Assembly: GCF_017795745.1 (NCBI RefSeq)
Contig: NZ_CP059067.1
Location: forward strand, 1,860,001 to 1,924,000
Length of the DNA stretch: 64,000 nucleotides
Source of the DNA: Rhizobacter sp. AJA081-3
GTDB taxonomy: Bacteria; Pseudomonadota; Gammaproteobacteria; Burkholderiales; Burkholderiaceae_C
Direction of reading: 5' to 3'
Shown here: piece by piece, positions 50,685 to 59,674 of the stretch
Layout: every line of letters starts with the position of its first letter
How positions within the stretch are numbered: position 1 is the stretch's first letter
Notes under the pieces: model-generated
The model's input: only the letters and a program-made list of their open reading frames with translations
Database searches by the model: none
Told to the model about the DNA's origin: nothing
Program-made: the position numbers and the translations under genes

Positions 50685-51806
50685 TCAGGCCTCGCGCTCG
50701 GCCCGCCAGGTGATGTACTTGAGCGTGGCCGCGGCGCCGCCGACGATGCCCGCCAGCGCGACGAATGAGCCGAGTGCCAGAGTCGACACGCCGGTGAGCC
50801 CCTGGCCCACCGTGCAGCCCATCGCGGTGACACCGCCGAAGCCCATCAGCATGGCGCCGATCAGCTGGTCACGCAGGTCCTGCAGCGAGGCGAAGCCTTC
50901 CCAGCGGAAGCTGCGCGTGGCCAGCGCCCAGGCCGCGGAGCCGAGCACCACGCCCAGCGCGGTGGCGATGCCGAAGCTCAGGTGCAGCGACTTGTCGGTC
51001 CACATCAGCAGCAGCTCCAGGCTGTAGGCCAGCGGCGCGACGAAGCTGAGCGACTCGATGGTGCGCGTGTTGGTGGCGAAGTAGACCGTCTCCAGCGTGT
51101 CCGGGTTCTCGCCGAAGCCCAGGTTCCCCGATACGTACCAGCCGCCGGTGACGATGGCGCCGATGGTCAGGCCCGCGAGCCACTGCGTCGGGTTGGCGCG
51201 GAAGCGCCGGTCCATGAAGACGAACAGCAGCAGCGGCACGGCGACGGCGGCCATCACCGCGAGCAGGGCGGTCTTCGGCGCCAGGCCGCTGGCGTTCGCG
51301 AGCATAGACGCCAGGCTCTGGTCCTTCAGCCCGAAGCGGGCGAGGTCGAGCGACACCGGGTCCAGCCAGCTGGCTCGCCACTGGCCGAACAGGCCCTTGA
51401 GCGTCATGTAGGCCGAGATGGCCAGGAAGGTCAGCACCACCAGCGAGCGCACGCTGCCGCCGCCGACGCGGATCAGGTTCTTGTTGGCGCAGCCGCCGGC
51501 CAGCGACATGCCCACGCCGAACACCGCGCCGCCGAGCAGCAGCGACAGCCAGTTGAGCGTCGGGCGCTGGTAGATGCTCTTGGACAGGTCGATCAGCCCG
51601 GCATGGCCGAGCAGGTTGGCGCCGACGATGGCCACCGCGATGGCCAGCAGCCACATGCGCATGCGCCCCCAGTGGCCCATGTTGACGACATCGGATACCG
51701 CGCCCATGGTGCAGAAGTTGGCGCGGTTGGCGACCGCCCCGAAGATGAAGGCGAGGGCGAAGCCGCCCCAGATCACCACGGTGGCGGGTTGGGTGGCCAG
51801 CTCCAT
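50685..51806 (-). CDS. YeeE/YedE-family membrane transporter (TsuA-like)
   Basis: 373-residue membrane protein with about nine helices in two halves. The family cysteine motifs are RANFCTMGAVSD, SLAGGCANKNLIRVGGGS and GVTAMGCTVGQGLTG. TsuA, the studied member, imports thiosulfate, and small relatives often accompany TusA. Linked here to tusA and dsrE2, it probably moves a sulfur compound across the inner membrane. Confidence 0.88.
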   Translation of the reverse strand: MELATQPATVVIWGGFALAFIFGAVANRANFCTMGAVSDVVNMGHWGRMRMWLLAIAVAIVGANLLGHAGLIDLSKSIYQRPTLNWLSLLLGGAVFGVGMSLAGGCANKNLIRVGGGSVRSLVVLTFLAISAYMTLKGLFGQWRASWLDPVSLDLARFGLKDQSLASMLANASGLAPKTALLAVMAAVAVPLLLFVFMDRRFRANPTQWLAGLTIGAIVTGGWYVSGNLGFGENPDTLETVYFATNTRTIESLSFVAPLAYSLELLLMWTDKSLHLSFGIATALGVVLGSAAWALATRSFRWEGFASLQDLRDQLIGAMLMGFGGVTAMGCTVGQGLTGVSTLALGSFVALAGIVGGAAATLKYITWRAEREA

Positions 51807-51830
51807 CGTCGTGCTCCTCGGGGGTCGTCG

Positions 51831-52715
51831 TCAGGGGGCCGGCGCGCCGGCGAGGCGCCCCATCGTGTGGTGGATGGCGTCGGGCGCGCGCACGATGCGC
51901 ATGAACTGCCCCATGCCCAGAGCCGGCCACGACAGCGCGATGCGGTAGCGGCCGTAGAGCGCGTAGACCTTGCCGCCGACGATGAAGATCTCGTAGGGCA
52001 GCGCCGCCACGTGGTCGGCACCGATGGTGCTCACCCACCAGCCTTCGCCGGACTCGGCGTCGTTCAACGCCACGCCGAACACGGCCAACTGTGCCTGCGG
52101 CATCACCACCTCGTAGACAGGCGCCGTCTGGCCCAGCCCCTTGGCGAGGTTGTCGCGCACCGTCCGCAGCGCCTCGTCGAAGCTGCCGAAGGCATTGAGC
52201 TCGTTGCGCGGCGAATCGATGCGCTCCATGCCGAACATGTAGCGGTAGTTCGCCAGCTCGGCCTCGGGCACGTCGCCGCCGAAGGCTGCGCCGGAGCCCA
52301 GCGCATGGGCGAGGCGCTCGCGCACCGAGCGGATCGCCGGCTGCGCGGCGTCGAACTGGCCGCGCAGGTAGGCGCGGCCCCAGTAGTCGGGGTTCATGTA
52401 CGACACCGTGCCGTCGCTCTTCACGCCGACGCGGATCGCCGCTGCCACGATGGCCGGCCCGCCGGCGGCACGCACCGCGTCGAGCAGCTTCGCATCGGTG
52501 ACGACGACGCTGCCCTGCTGGGGCAGCCCGCGCGGCAGGTGGCGGCCGACGACCTTGAAGCCATCGGACTGCAGCTTCTGCTCGACTTGCGCCATCAGCG
52601 CGGGCAGGTCGCCGGCCGGCAGGGCCGTGCCGGAAAGGTAGGGGCCGATCGCGAAGCAGGCGGGCGCGCCCAGCAACCCGAGCAGCGCGAGCAGCGCCGT
52701 CAGCAGGCGTTTCAT
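51831..52715 (-). CDS. Secreted protein of unknown family
   Basis: 294 residues with a signal peptide (KRLLTALLALLGLLGAPACFA). The mature part begins IGPYLSGTALPAGDLPALMAQVEQKL and has no cysteine, haem site or repeat that I can see. A segment VVGRHLPRGLPQQGSVVVTDAKLLDAV slightly recalls DUF302 domains, but I do not claim it. It lies between dsrE2 and the YeeE/YedE gene and would be periplasmic. Confidence 0.65.
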   Translation of the reverse strand: MKRLLTALLALLGLLGAPACFAIGPYLSGTALPAGDLPALMAQVEQKLQSDGFKVVGRHLPRGLPQQGSVVVTDAKLLDAVRAAGGPAIVAAAIRVGVKSDGTVSYMNPDYWGRAYLRGQFDAAQPAIRSVRERLAHALGSGAAFGGDVPEAELANYRYMFGMERIDSPRNELNAFGSFDEALRTVRDNLAKGLGQTAPVYEVVMPQAQLAVFGVALNDAESGEGWWVSTIGADHVAALPYEIFIVGGKVYALYGRYRIALSWPALGMGQFMRIVRAPDAIHHTMGRLAGAPAP

Positions 52716-52723
52716 GGTGCGCC

Positions 52724-53194
52724 TCAGATGAACAGGCAGACGTCGGTCTCGCCAGCGAACTTCATGAAGGTCGCCGCGCCGCCGTACTCGATGCCGTCGA
52801 TGAAGTCGGCCTTGTCGAACTCGAACAGGTCCACCGTCATCTGGCAGGCGATGAACTTGACCTCGGCTTCCTGGCACAGGTCGCGCAGCTCGGTCAGCGA
52901 GGCCACGCCCTTCTTCTTCATCTTCGCCTTCATCATCGAGGTCGCCATGGCCTGCATGCCGGGCAGCACCGAGACGATCACCGGCATGGGCACGGGCATC
53001 GGCATGGCCGGGTTGGCCAGCGGGCTGATGGCGATGCCGCTCAGGTCCTTGCGCAGCAGCTGCAGGCCGTAGAAGGTGAAGAACACCTGCACTTCCCAGC
53101 CCAGCGCTGCCGCGGTGGAGGCCAGGATCAGCGGCGGGTACGCCATGTCCAGCGCACCCTTGGTGGCGATGATCGCCATCTTCTTGGTGGCCAT
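52724..53194 (-). CDS. DsrE2-type (DsrE/F-like) sulfurtransferase
   Basis: 156 residues. The DsrE-like core begins KKMAIIATKGALDMAYPPLILASTAAALG. A Met/Pro-rich hydrophobic middle (ANPAMPMPVPMPVIVSVLPGM) and the cysteine in VKFIACQMTVDLFEF are typical of DsrE2 proteins, which accompany TusA and rhodanese in sulfur oxidisers. It probably passes sulfane sulfur to TusA. It starts 4 bp after tusA. Confidence 0.88.
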   Translation of the reverse strand: MATKKMAIIATKGALDMAYPPLILASTAAALGWEVQVFFTFYGLQLLRKDLSGIAISPLANPAMPMPVPMPVIVSVLPGMQAMATSMMKAKMKKKGVASLTELRDLCQEAEVKFIACQMTVDLFEFDKADFIDGIEYGGAATFMKFAGETDVCLFI

Positions 53195-53198
53195 GGGT

Positions 53199-53426
53199 TC
53201 AGGCCTTGCGCAGGAAGAACACGTACTTGCCGCCTTCGGAGCCCGATTCGAGCAGCGCGTTGCCGGTCTGTTCCGCAAAGGCTGCCATGTCGCACACCGA
53301 GCCCGGGTCGGTGGCGACGACGCGCAGCACCTGGCCCGGGGCCATGTCGGCGAGCGACTTCTTCGTCTTGACGATGGGCAACGGGCAGGCGAGGCCCGAG
53401 GCGTCGAATTCCTTGTCGAAGTTCAT
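53199..53426 (-). CDS. tusA: TusA-family sulfur carrier
   Basis: 75 residues: FDASGLACPLPIVKTKKSLADMAPGQVLRVVATDPGS. The sulfur-carrying cysteine is in the CPxP motif (ACPLP). TusA delivers persulfide sulfur to DsrEFH. It is the first gene of a minus-strand group and divergent from soxY; box A of a bipartite element lies 54 bp before its start. Confidence 0.93.
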   Translation of the reverse strand: MNFDKEFDASGLACPLPIVKTKKSLADMAPGQVLRVVATDPGSVCDMAAFAEQTGNALLESGSEGGKYVFFLRKA

Positions 53427-53471
53427 GCGTGTCTCCAGTGCGGAGCCTATTAGCGCGGCAAGCCCTCCCCA

Positions 53472-53518
53472 GCGTCTATTACCGCGATGGGTGAGGCCTG
53501 ATAGCCCATTTGGGTAAT
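53472..53518 (+). promoter_or_regulatory. Bipartite inverted-repeat element, copy 3 (tusA / soxY)
   Basis: Box A (53481-53492, ACCG-CGAT-GGGT, preceded by GCGTCTATT) and box B (53504-53515, GCCC-ATTT-GGGT, within ATAGCCC...GGGTAAT). The centres are 23 bp apart, as in copy 1. Box A is 54 bp from the tusA start and box B 72 bp from the soxY start, mirroring the dsrA region. Confidence 0.72.
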
Positions 53519-53587
53519 GGGGTTTCAGGGGGTGCCGGTTCACCATGCCGGCCAGGCTGAGCACATCCGCGCCGAGGAGGGCCCCCG

Positions 53588-54046
53588 ATGCAAACCCGTC
53601 GAGAAATGCTGACGCGCAGTGCGTCCGTGGCTGCCGCGCTGGCAGGGCTGGGGCTGCTGCCCCAGGCGGCGCAGGCGGCCTGGTCGCAGGCTGCGTTCGA
53701 TGCCAAGACCATGGGCGACCTGATGAAGGCGCTGGGCACCTCGGGCCCCGCCGAGAGCAAGGACGTCACCATCACCGGCCCCGACATCGCCGAGAACGGC
53801 GCCGTGGTGCCGGTGGGCGCGTCGACCACGCTGGCCGGCGCCAAGCGCATGCTGCTGCTGGTCGAGAAGAACCCGTCGATGCTGGCGGCGCTGTTCGACG
53901 TCACCGATGCGGTGGAGCCCAACATCTCCACCCGCGTGAAGATGGGCCAGTCGTCCAACGTGATCGCCGTGGTGATCACCGCCGACAACAAGGTGCTCTT
54001 CGCGCAGAAGGAAATCAAGGTCACGCTCGGCGGCTGCGGCGGCTGA
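53588..54046 (+). CDS. soxY: SoxY, thiosulfate-oxidation carrier protein
   Basis: 152 residues with a Tat signal (QTRREMLTRSASVAAALAGLG). The C-terminus GGCGG carries the cysteine that binds sulfur intermediates in the periplasm. SoxY with SoxZ presents the substrate to SoxXA, SoxB and SoxCD; none of those genes is in this window. It is divergent from tusA. Confidence 0.95.
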   Translation: MQTRREMLTRSASVAAALAGLGLLPQAAQAAWSQAAFDAKTMGDLMKALGTSGPAESKDVTITGPDIAENGAVVPVGASTTLAGAKRMLLLVEKNPSMLAALFDVTDAVEPNISTRVKMGQSSNVIAVVITADNKVLFAQKEIKVTLGGCGG

Positions 54047-54063
54047 CAAACAGGGAGCACGAC

Positions 54064-54375
54064 ATGGCAGATCCGATGCGCATCCGCGCCCAGGCCGCCG
54101 GTGACAAGACCACCGTACGCGTGCTGATGAGCCACGAGATGGAGACCGGCCAGCGCAAGGACGCCGCCGGCAAGGTGGTCCCCGCCTGGTTCATCCAGGA
54201 AATCACCGCCAGCCACAACGGCAAGCCGGTGATGACGGCCCAGTGGGGCCCGTCCGTCGCGAAGAACCCCTTCCTGCAGTTCGTCATCAAGGGCGCCAAG
54301 GCCGGCGACAAGGTGACGATCGGCTGGGTCGACAACCGCGGCGACAAGCGCAGCGACGAAGCCACGGTGTCCTGA
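54064..54375 (+). CDS. soxZ: SoxZ, SoxY partner
   Basis: 103 residues: MRIRAQAAGDKTTVRVLMSHEMETG, WFIQEITASHNGKPVMTAQWG, ISKNPF-like VAKNPFLQFVIKGAKAGDKV. It follows soxY by 17 bp with GGGAG before the ATG. It forms the SoxYZ heterodimer. Confidence 0.95.
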   Translation: MADPMRIRAQAAGDKTTVRVLMSHEMETGQRKDAAGKVVPAWFIQEITASHNGKPVMTAQWGPSVAKNPFLQFVIKGAKAGDKVTIGWVDNRGDKRSDEATVS

Positions 54376-54393
54376 GGAGTTCGCCGGCCTCGA

Positions 54394-55284
54394 TCAGTCC
54401 TGCTTGGCGGGCAAACAAGCCGCCTTGAGGAAGTCGACGAGCACGTCGGCTCGAGGCGCGAGCGTGGCGCTGAGGTCGTGATCGCCCTCGAGCGCCAGCA
54501 GCTCGGCACCCTGCGACACGGCTCGCAGCCGCAATGCATCGTCGAACGGCACCGTTCGGTCGTCGCGGCCATGCACGAGCAGGACCGGGCAAAGCACCCG
54601 AGGCAAGGTGGTCAGCGGGGCGATGGCATCGAACGAGGTGCCGATCACCCGCTGCACGTGACGCAGGACGTACCAGCCGATCGGGGTGAACGGGATGTGG
54701 TGCTGGGCGAGCAGCCTGCGCATCACCTCGCGCGGGTGCGCGAAGGCCGACAGACTCACGACCGCACGCACATCGTGCTGTCGCGAGGCATGCAGGATCG
54801 CCGCGCCGGCGCCCACCGAGTGGCCCAGCAGCGCGATGCGGTCGGGTGCGATCTCCGGCTGTTGCCGCAGCCATGCGAGGCCGGCGGCGATGTCCTCGGC
54901 GAAGCGTGGCAGCGAGCTGAAGTCCTCGTCGTCGCTGCGACCATGGCAGCGCGCGTCGAGCAGCAGCGTGGCGAATCCCGCGGCCCGCAGCGGCGGCACG
55001 ACCGGCCACATCAACCCCGCGTTGGCACCCCAGCCGTGCATCGCCAGCACCGCCGGCCAGGGGCCATGGCCGTGCTGCGCCGGCAGCACGAGACGGGCGA
55101 AAAGCCGCCTCCCGTTGGGCCCGGCGATGTGGAGTTCTCGCAGCGACGAGGGCAAGGCGCCCTGCGCCATCTCGCCCGCCGGGTGCGGAAGGCGCGGCGC
55201 GCGCAGGCCCCGAAGGATCGCCCAGTGGGCCAGTGCCCGCAGGGCGAAGACGCCGGCGGTTGCCGCGACCGCCGCGGCGATCAC
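54394..55284 (-). CDS. Alpha/beta hydrolase
   Basis: About 296 residues with an N-terminal hydrophobic segment (IAAAVAATAGVFALRALAHWAIL). The nucleophile elbow is GHSVGAG, an oxyanion HGWG lies upstream, and the C-terminal histidine is probably in LALEGDHDLS. GTG 55284 overlaps the upstream stop as GTGA and is preferred; in-frame codons upstream would make it longer. The substrate is unknown. It is convergent with soxZ. Confidence 0.78.
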   Translation of the reverse strand: MIAAAVAATAGVFALRALAHWAILRGLRAPRLPHPAGEMAQGALPSSLRELHIAGPNGRRLFARLVLPAQHGHGPWPAVLAMHGWGANAGLMWPVVPPLRAAGFATLLLDARCHGRSDDEDFSSLPRFAEDIAAGLAWLRQQPEIAPDRIALLGHSVGAGAAILHASRQHDVRAVVSLSAFAHPREVMRRLLAQHHIPFTPIGWYVLRHVQRVIGTSFDAIAPLTTLPRVLCPVLLVHGRDDRTVPFDDALRLRAVSQGAELLALEGDHDLSATLAPRADVLVDFLKAACLPAKQD

Positions 55285-55544
55285 GGGGTGGTGCGCGTCG
55301 AGCGTCCGGTCGGGCACAGCACGTTGCGCGGCTCGTCCCCGTGCAGGTACTGGCGCTCCTCCTCGTCGGTCGCCGGGCGGACGGCCACGATCTCCGCCTG
55401 GTGCGCGTAGAGATCCGCCAGCTCTGCCCGGGCAAGCTCGCGGGCATCGGCTTCGGCCGGGTAGGCCTTGAACCATCGCCGCGGGCGACCTTCGTATCGG
55501 TAGTCGACGACCCAGACCGTCGAGCTCCTGAACAGCTGGATCAT
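55281..55544 (-). CDS. Small uncharacterised protein
   Basis: 87 residues: MIQLFRSSTVWVVDYRYEGRPRRWFKAYPAEADARELARAELADLY. It is rich in Arg and aromatic residues with no motif I can name. It is coupled by ATGA to the rhodanese gene upstream and by GTGA to the hydrolase gene downstream. Confidence 0.65.
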   Translation of the reverse strand: MIQLFRSSTVWVVDYRYEGRPRRWFKAYPAEADARELARAELADLYAHQAEIVAVRPATDEEERQYLHGDEPRNVLCPTGRSTRTTP

Positions 55545-55984
55545 GCGGGCGGGGCGGCCTGCAGCTTCTTCCAGGCCTGGAATCCACCCGCCACCGAGAG
55601 CGCCTTCGGGTAACCCAGCGAGCGCAGCAGCGAGGCCGCCGTCACGCTGCGCCGCCCGCTGTTGCAGATGCACAGGAGCAGATGGTCCCTGCCGTGGTGC
55701 AGCTGGTTGATCATCGTGAAGAAGGTCTTCGCGTCGATGTCCTTCGGTTGCCCGGCGTCCAGGATGTCTTGTTCGTCCTCGGTCAGCGTGTGGCCGAGCA
55801 TCAGCTTCACCTCGAACATCGGGATGTGCACAGTATCGGGAATGGCGCCCTTCATCTCGATCTCGAACGATTGTCGGATGTCGATCATGGTGGCCAGCCC
55901 GAGCCTGCACAGCTCCAGCGACGTGGGCAGCGAGATCTCGAGCGCTGCCGGGTCCGCGGCCGGCGTGGCAGTGCCTGCGTTCAT
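55541..55984 (-). CDS. Rhodanese-domain sulfurtransferase
   Basis: 147 residues, single rhodanese domain. The active-site loop is CNSGRRS after LLLCI, followed by VTAASLLRSLGYPKALSVAGGFQAW, the usual rhodanese ending. It would transfer sulfane sulfur between thiol carriers. The ATGA overlaps on both sides tie it to the DUF302 gene and the 87-residue gene. Confidence 0.88.
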   Translation of the reverse strand: MNAGTATPAADPAALEISLPTSLELCRLGLATMIDIRQSFEIEMKGAIPDTVHIPMFEVKLMLGHTLTEDEQDILDAGQPKDIDAKTFFTMINQLHHGRDHLLLCICNSGRRSVTAASLLRSLGYPKALSVAGGFQAWKKLQAAPPA

Positions 55985-56376
55985 GCGCCACCCAGGCTGG
56001 CGCAGGCGCGGCGCAGGCGTGCTTCCGCCGCGTCGGCCACGGGCTTGATCTCGTCGCGGCCGACCAGGCCGACCATCGTCTGCGGATCCAGGAAACCCAC
56101 GACCACGGTGCCGGGCGACTGCTCGCGGACGATGACGTTGCAGGGCAGCAGCAGGCCGATGTCGGGCTCGGCCTGCAGGGCCTGATGGGCCAGGGGAGGG
56201 TTGCACGCGCCGAGGATGCGATAGGGTGGCATCTCGACCTGCAGTTTGTCCTTCATGGCACGCTGCACGTCGATGTCGCTCAGGACGCCGAAGCCTTCGA
56301 CCTTCAGCGCCTCGATGGTTCGCGCCAGCGCGGCGTCGAATGACAGACCCTTCAGGGTCGTGGTGAATCCATACAT
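55981..56376 (-). CDS. DUF302 domain protein
   Basis: 131 residues with the DUF302 hallmarks VEGFGVLSDIDVQRAMKDKL, YRILGACNPPLAHQALQ and IGLLLPCNVIV. The two cysteines are in the conserved places. Function unknown; members often accompany sulfur or heavy-metal genes. First gene of this small operon. Confidence 0.88.
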   Translation of the reverse strand: MYGFTTTLKGLSFDAALARTIEALKVEGFGVLSDIDVQRAMKDKLQVEMPPYRILGACNPPLAHQALQAEPDIGLLLPCNVIVREQSPGTVVVGFLDPQTMVGLVGRDEIKPVADAAEARLRRACASLGGA

Positions 56377-56640
56377 GCCTTGCTCCTGAGTTCGCCGCTG
56401 ATCACTCTCGCGCCATCATCGATTGTCCGCGCTCCTGGGCGCCGGGGCATGGCAGACACAGGAACGCATCCTGGGCTGCGCATCACCGAGCTTATTATCC
56501 AGATGCTCATGGACGCGCCAACGTACTGCGCGGCACGCCCGCCGCGCTTGCGCAGAATCAACGGGAGATGCAGCCATGCATCGAGGGGAGGTCCGCATGT
56601 TGCATGGCCCGCTGGCGCCGGCCGGCAGGGCCAGCAGCCG

Positions 56641-57351
56641 ATGAGAGGCGTCACCCTCGCCTCTGCCTTGCTCTGCACGTGTGTTGCGGCTCAGGCGCAG
56701 GCCGTGATCACGACCTCGCGTGCCACGGTCGATCTCGGCAGCGGCACGTGGGTGGAACTCGCACGCGGCAAGGACGTGGTGGCCAGGATCGAACGCTGGG
56801 GCGATCTCGTGGCCGAGGTGGTGACGAGTGCGAGGATCGAGGGGCGCCGCGTGCGCGCCGTGGTCACGCTGACTTCGACGCCGAGCAGCCCGGGGGGCCG
56901 GGTCAACTGGGGGCAAGAGTGCGCTGTCAGCACCGACACCGTGTGGTCGATGCCGCTGCGCGGCGGCCACCCGGAAGATGTCGAATGCACCGAGGCCACG
57001 GCCCCTGCCGACGTGGCGGCGATGCTGGAGCGCCAGCCCGAGGTGCGGGCGGCAGTCTCCGAGCGCTCGCTGCAGATGCCTGAGGAAATGGTCTCGATGT
57101 CGGCCAGGATCTTCACGCGGCACGGCAGGATGATGTCGATCGACGTGTGGGCCGACGAGGGCTTCATCGGCCTCGACGGCGGCAAGCCGGGCCTCCGGCC
57201 TGCACTCGTGGCCGCCTCCCATGCGGCCTACGCGGAGGAACTCGGTCGATGTCTGCGCGAGAGCATCTTCTCGATGCGGGGTCGCACGGGCCTTCCACCG
57301 ATCAGGTTCTCCAGCGACATCGCACCTGCCGCACCTCTGCGAGTGCCCTAG
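56641..57351 (+). CDS. Putative secreted protein, unknown function
   Basis: 236 residues. A signal peptide (GVTLASALLCTCVAAQAQA) is followed by a beta-rich part (ATVDLGSGTWVELARGKDVVARIERWG) and paired cysteines (QECAV, VECTEA, GRCLRE). Family not recognised. ATG 56641 is chosen because the hydrophobic leader starts there; the frame is open upstream to 56380. Confidence 0.6.
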   Translation: MRGVTLASALLCTCVAAQAQAVITTSRATVDLGSGTWVELARGKDVVARIERWGDLVAEVVTSARIEGRRVRAVVTLTSTPSSPGGRVNWGQECAVSTDTVWSMPLRGGHPEDVECTEATAPADVAAMLERQPEVRAAVSERSLQMPEEMVSMSARIFTRHGRMMSIDVWADEGFIGLDGGKPGLRPALVAASHAAYAEELGRCLRESIFSMRGRTGLPPIRFSSDIAPAAPLRVP

Positions 57352-57394
57352 CGCAGGCGCGAGAAGACTTGTCGGCGAGATGCGGGTGCCAGCC

Positions 57395-57787
57395 TCACTC
57401 CGACGTCTTGCCGTCGAAGTGCTCCGTGTCGGCCTCGGCATCCGACTTCGTGCGGTGCACCACCCCGTCCCGATGGTTCGGCGGCGCGTAGAGGGTGTAC
57501 AGCTTCAGCGGCACCGTGCCCGTGTTGATGATGTTGTGCCTGGCGCCGGCGGGCACGACCACGGCAAACCCGGACTGAATCGACGTACGAACCCCGTCGA
57601 GCACGGCTTCACCGCTCCCCGCCTCGACCCGGAAGAACTGGTCGAGATGGTGGACCTCGGCGCCGATGTCCTCTTCGGGCTTCAGCGACATGACGACGAG
57701 CTGGCAGTTATTCGCCGTGTACAGGACCCGGCGAAAGTCGCCGTTGCCTGTGGCGATGGCCTCGATGTTCTGAACGTAACCCTTCAT
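57395..57787 (-). CDS. Cupin-domain protein
   Basis: 130 residues. Cupin motif 1 is GAEVHHLDQFFRVEAGSGEAVLDG and motif 2 is VVPAGARHNIINTG, giving metal ligands His, His, Glu-like and His. The N-terminus FRRVLYTANNCQLVVMSLKP suits a single-domain cupin. The reaction is unknown. Confidence 0.85.
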   Translation of the reverse strand: MKGYVQNIEAIATGNGDFRRVLYTANNCQLVVMSLKPEEDIGAEVHHLDQFFRVEAGSGEAVLDGVRTSIQSGFAVVVPAGARHNIINTGTVPLKLYTLYAPPNHRDGVVHRTKSDAEADTEHFDGKTSE

Positions 57788-57951
57788 GGCGGCTCCCCTG
57801 GATAAATGGCCGGCGTCATCGCTCGACTCGCCGGCAGGCTCCTGCACGTGACCTTGCCCCCGCTCCCCGAAGCCCGTGGCCCGGACCTCGAGCATGGCGT
57901 CGCCATGCTCGAGGGTCGAGAGTCAGGGATGCGGAGGCGAGGCGCGGCGGC

Positions 57952-58362
57952 TCACTCGGCGGAATACGGCGTGCCGTAGAACTTGTGCACTCCGCTGGCC
58001 CAGGTCCTGTCCGACATCGCAGGCCAGTGGTCCTTATCGAAGCCCGGTGCGTCCTTCAGGGCGTCCTTCAAGACATTCAGCGTGAAGCGCTTGTTCGTCG
58101 TGTCCAGAGCCAGTGCCGCCCAAGGCACGGCGAACAGCTTGTCGCCCATGCCCAGCAGGCCGCCGAAGGACAAGACCGCGTAGGCAATCTTGCCGGAGGC
58201 CATGTCGATCATGAACTCCTTGATGTCGCCCAGATCCTCTCCGTCCTTGTTGTAGACGTCGTTGCCCAGAAGGGTGTCGGCACCCATGAGTGCCGGGCCC
58301 GGCCCCGACGCGCTGTTGGCGTACATGCCGAAGTTGTCGCGAGTGACGTAGTTGGTTTCCAT
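57952..58362 (-). CDS. PRC-barrel domain protein
   Basis: 136 residues. A PRC-barrel core (GADTLLGNDVYNKDGEDLGDIKEFMIDMASGKIAYAVLSFGG) is followed by FAVPWAALALD and an extended tail. Such soluble PRC-barrel proteins occur in stress-induced sets. ATG 58362 follows AGGAACCGAC. Confidence 0.85.
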   Translation of the reverse strand: METNYVTRDNFGMYANSASGPGPALMGADTLLGNDVYNKDGEDLGDIKEFMIDMASGKIAYAVLSFGGLLGMGDKLFAVPWAALALDTTNKRFTLNVLKDALKDAPGFDKDHWPAMSDRTWASGVHKFYGTPYSAE

Positions 58363-58656
58363 GTCGGTTCCTGGAAGTGAGGTGTGGGGCGGCAACCCGC
58401 TGCGTCGGGCCTTTCGGCGCGGACGGCGCGGGTGCCGATGAGTGGTCGAGGAGGGCGATCGAACTTCGCGACCACGGCACAGACCATAGGACCGGCGTGG
58501 CGCTGTGTCTGTGCGGAAACAAACCAAGAAGGCCTATGCGCAGTTCCGACAAGAGAGCCACGACATGGTTCGCCAGCGCACCGACCGGCAGCAGGGCCAT
58601 GCGTGCCAATGAGGGAGCGATCGGTCGGCGCTCGAACTCTGGAGGAGGACAAGGCA

Positions 58657-59628
58657 ATGACATCCGTCATGGACAGCGTGGTCTATCGCGATGGAGCGCG
58701 CATCAGCGACGTCGCCATCGACGACATCGGCGAAGTCATCAAGCAGCCCGGCACCTTCGTCTGGCTCGGCCTGCACGAACCGGACGACAAGGTGCTGCAA
58801 AGGATCCAGCACCTCTTCGGCTTGCATGAACTGGCCATCGAGGATGCCCACCATGCCCACCAGCGGCCCAAGATCGAGGCCTACAGCAACTCGCTCTTCA
58901 TCGTGCTGAAGACGGCGCAGCTCGAATCGAATCATGTCGTCTACGGCGAGACCCACCTCTTCGTCGGTCCGAACTTCCTGGTGTCGGTGCGCCACGGCGC
59001 CTCATCGAGCTATGCGCAGGTTCTCCAGCGCTGCGAGGACGGTACGAAGGGCCTGCCCAAGGGGCCCGGGTTTGCGCTGTACGCCGTCCTGGACTTCGTC
59101 GCCGACAACTACCAGCCCGTCGTGGCCCAGTTCGAAAGGGACTTCGATGCCATCGAGACCGACATCTTCAAGGATCGGTTCGACAGGCTCGTCATCGAGC
59201 GGCTGTACGCCTTGAAGCGCAATCTCCTCGAACTGCGCAATGCCGCGCTGCCGCTGGCGGAGATCAGCTCCGAACTCATGCGCCTGCACGAGGACCTGGT
59301 TCCGAAGGAGTTGCGTGCCTACTTCCGGGACATCCAGGACCATGTCTCGCGGTTGGTGGGTCTGATCGACGGCATGCGTGACATGCTGACCACCGCGATG
59401 CAGGTGAACCTGGCACTGGTGGCCAACAACCAGAACGAGGTGGTCAAGCGCCTGGCGGGCTGGGGTGCGATCCTGGCCATCCCCACGGTCGTCTTCAGCC
59501 TGTACGGCATGAACTTTCAATGGATGCCGGAGTTGAAGTGGAAGGCCGGCTATCCGATGGCTGTGGCCTTCACTGCGCTTTGCTGCATCCTTGTCTACCG
59601 TCGATTGCGGAGGGCCGGATGGGTGTAG
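58657..59628 (+). CDS. corA: CorA-family divalent cation channel
   Basis: 323-residue inner-membrane Mg2+/Co2+/Ni2+ channel. The long cytoplasmic N-terminal domain contains PKIEAYSNSLFIVL. Two C-terminal helices flank the invariant GMN motif (SLYGMNFQWMPEL). GGAGGAGG precedes ATG 58657. The 294 bp before the gene holds no recognised feature. Confidence 0.92.
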   Translation: MTSVMDSVVYRDGARISDVAIDDIGEVIKQPGTFVWLGLHEPDDKVLQRIQHLFGLHELAIEDAHHAHQRPKIEAYSNSLFIVLKTAQLESNHVVYGETHLFVGPNFLVSVRHGASSSYAQVLQRCEDGTKGLPKGPGFALYAVLDFVADNYQPVVAQFERDFDAIETDIFKDRFDRLVIERLYALKRNLLELRNAALPLAEISSELMRLHEDLVPKELRAYFRDIQDHVSRLVGLIDGMRDMLTTAMQVNLALVANNQNEVVKRLAGWGAILAIPTVVFSLYGMNFQWMPELKWKAGYPMAVAFTALCCILVYRRLRRAGWV

Positions 59629-59674
59629 CCCTGCCCGGGGTGCCCTCCGGGGGCGTCATGACCACGCAGGCGCC

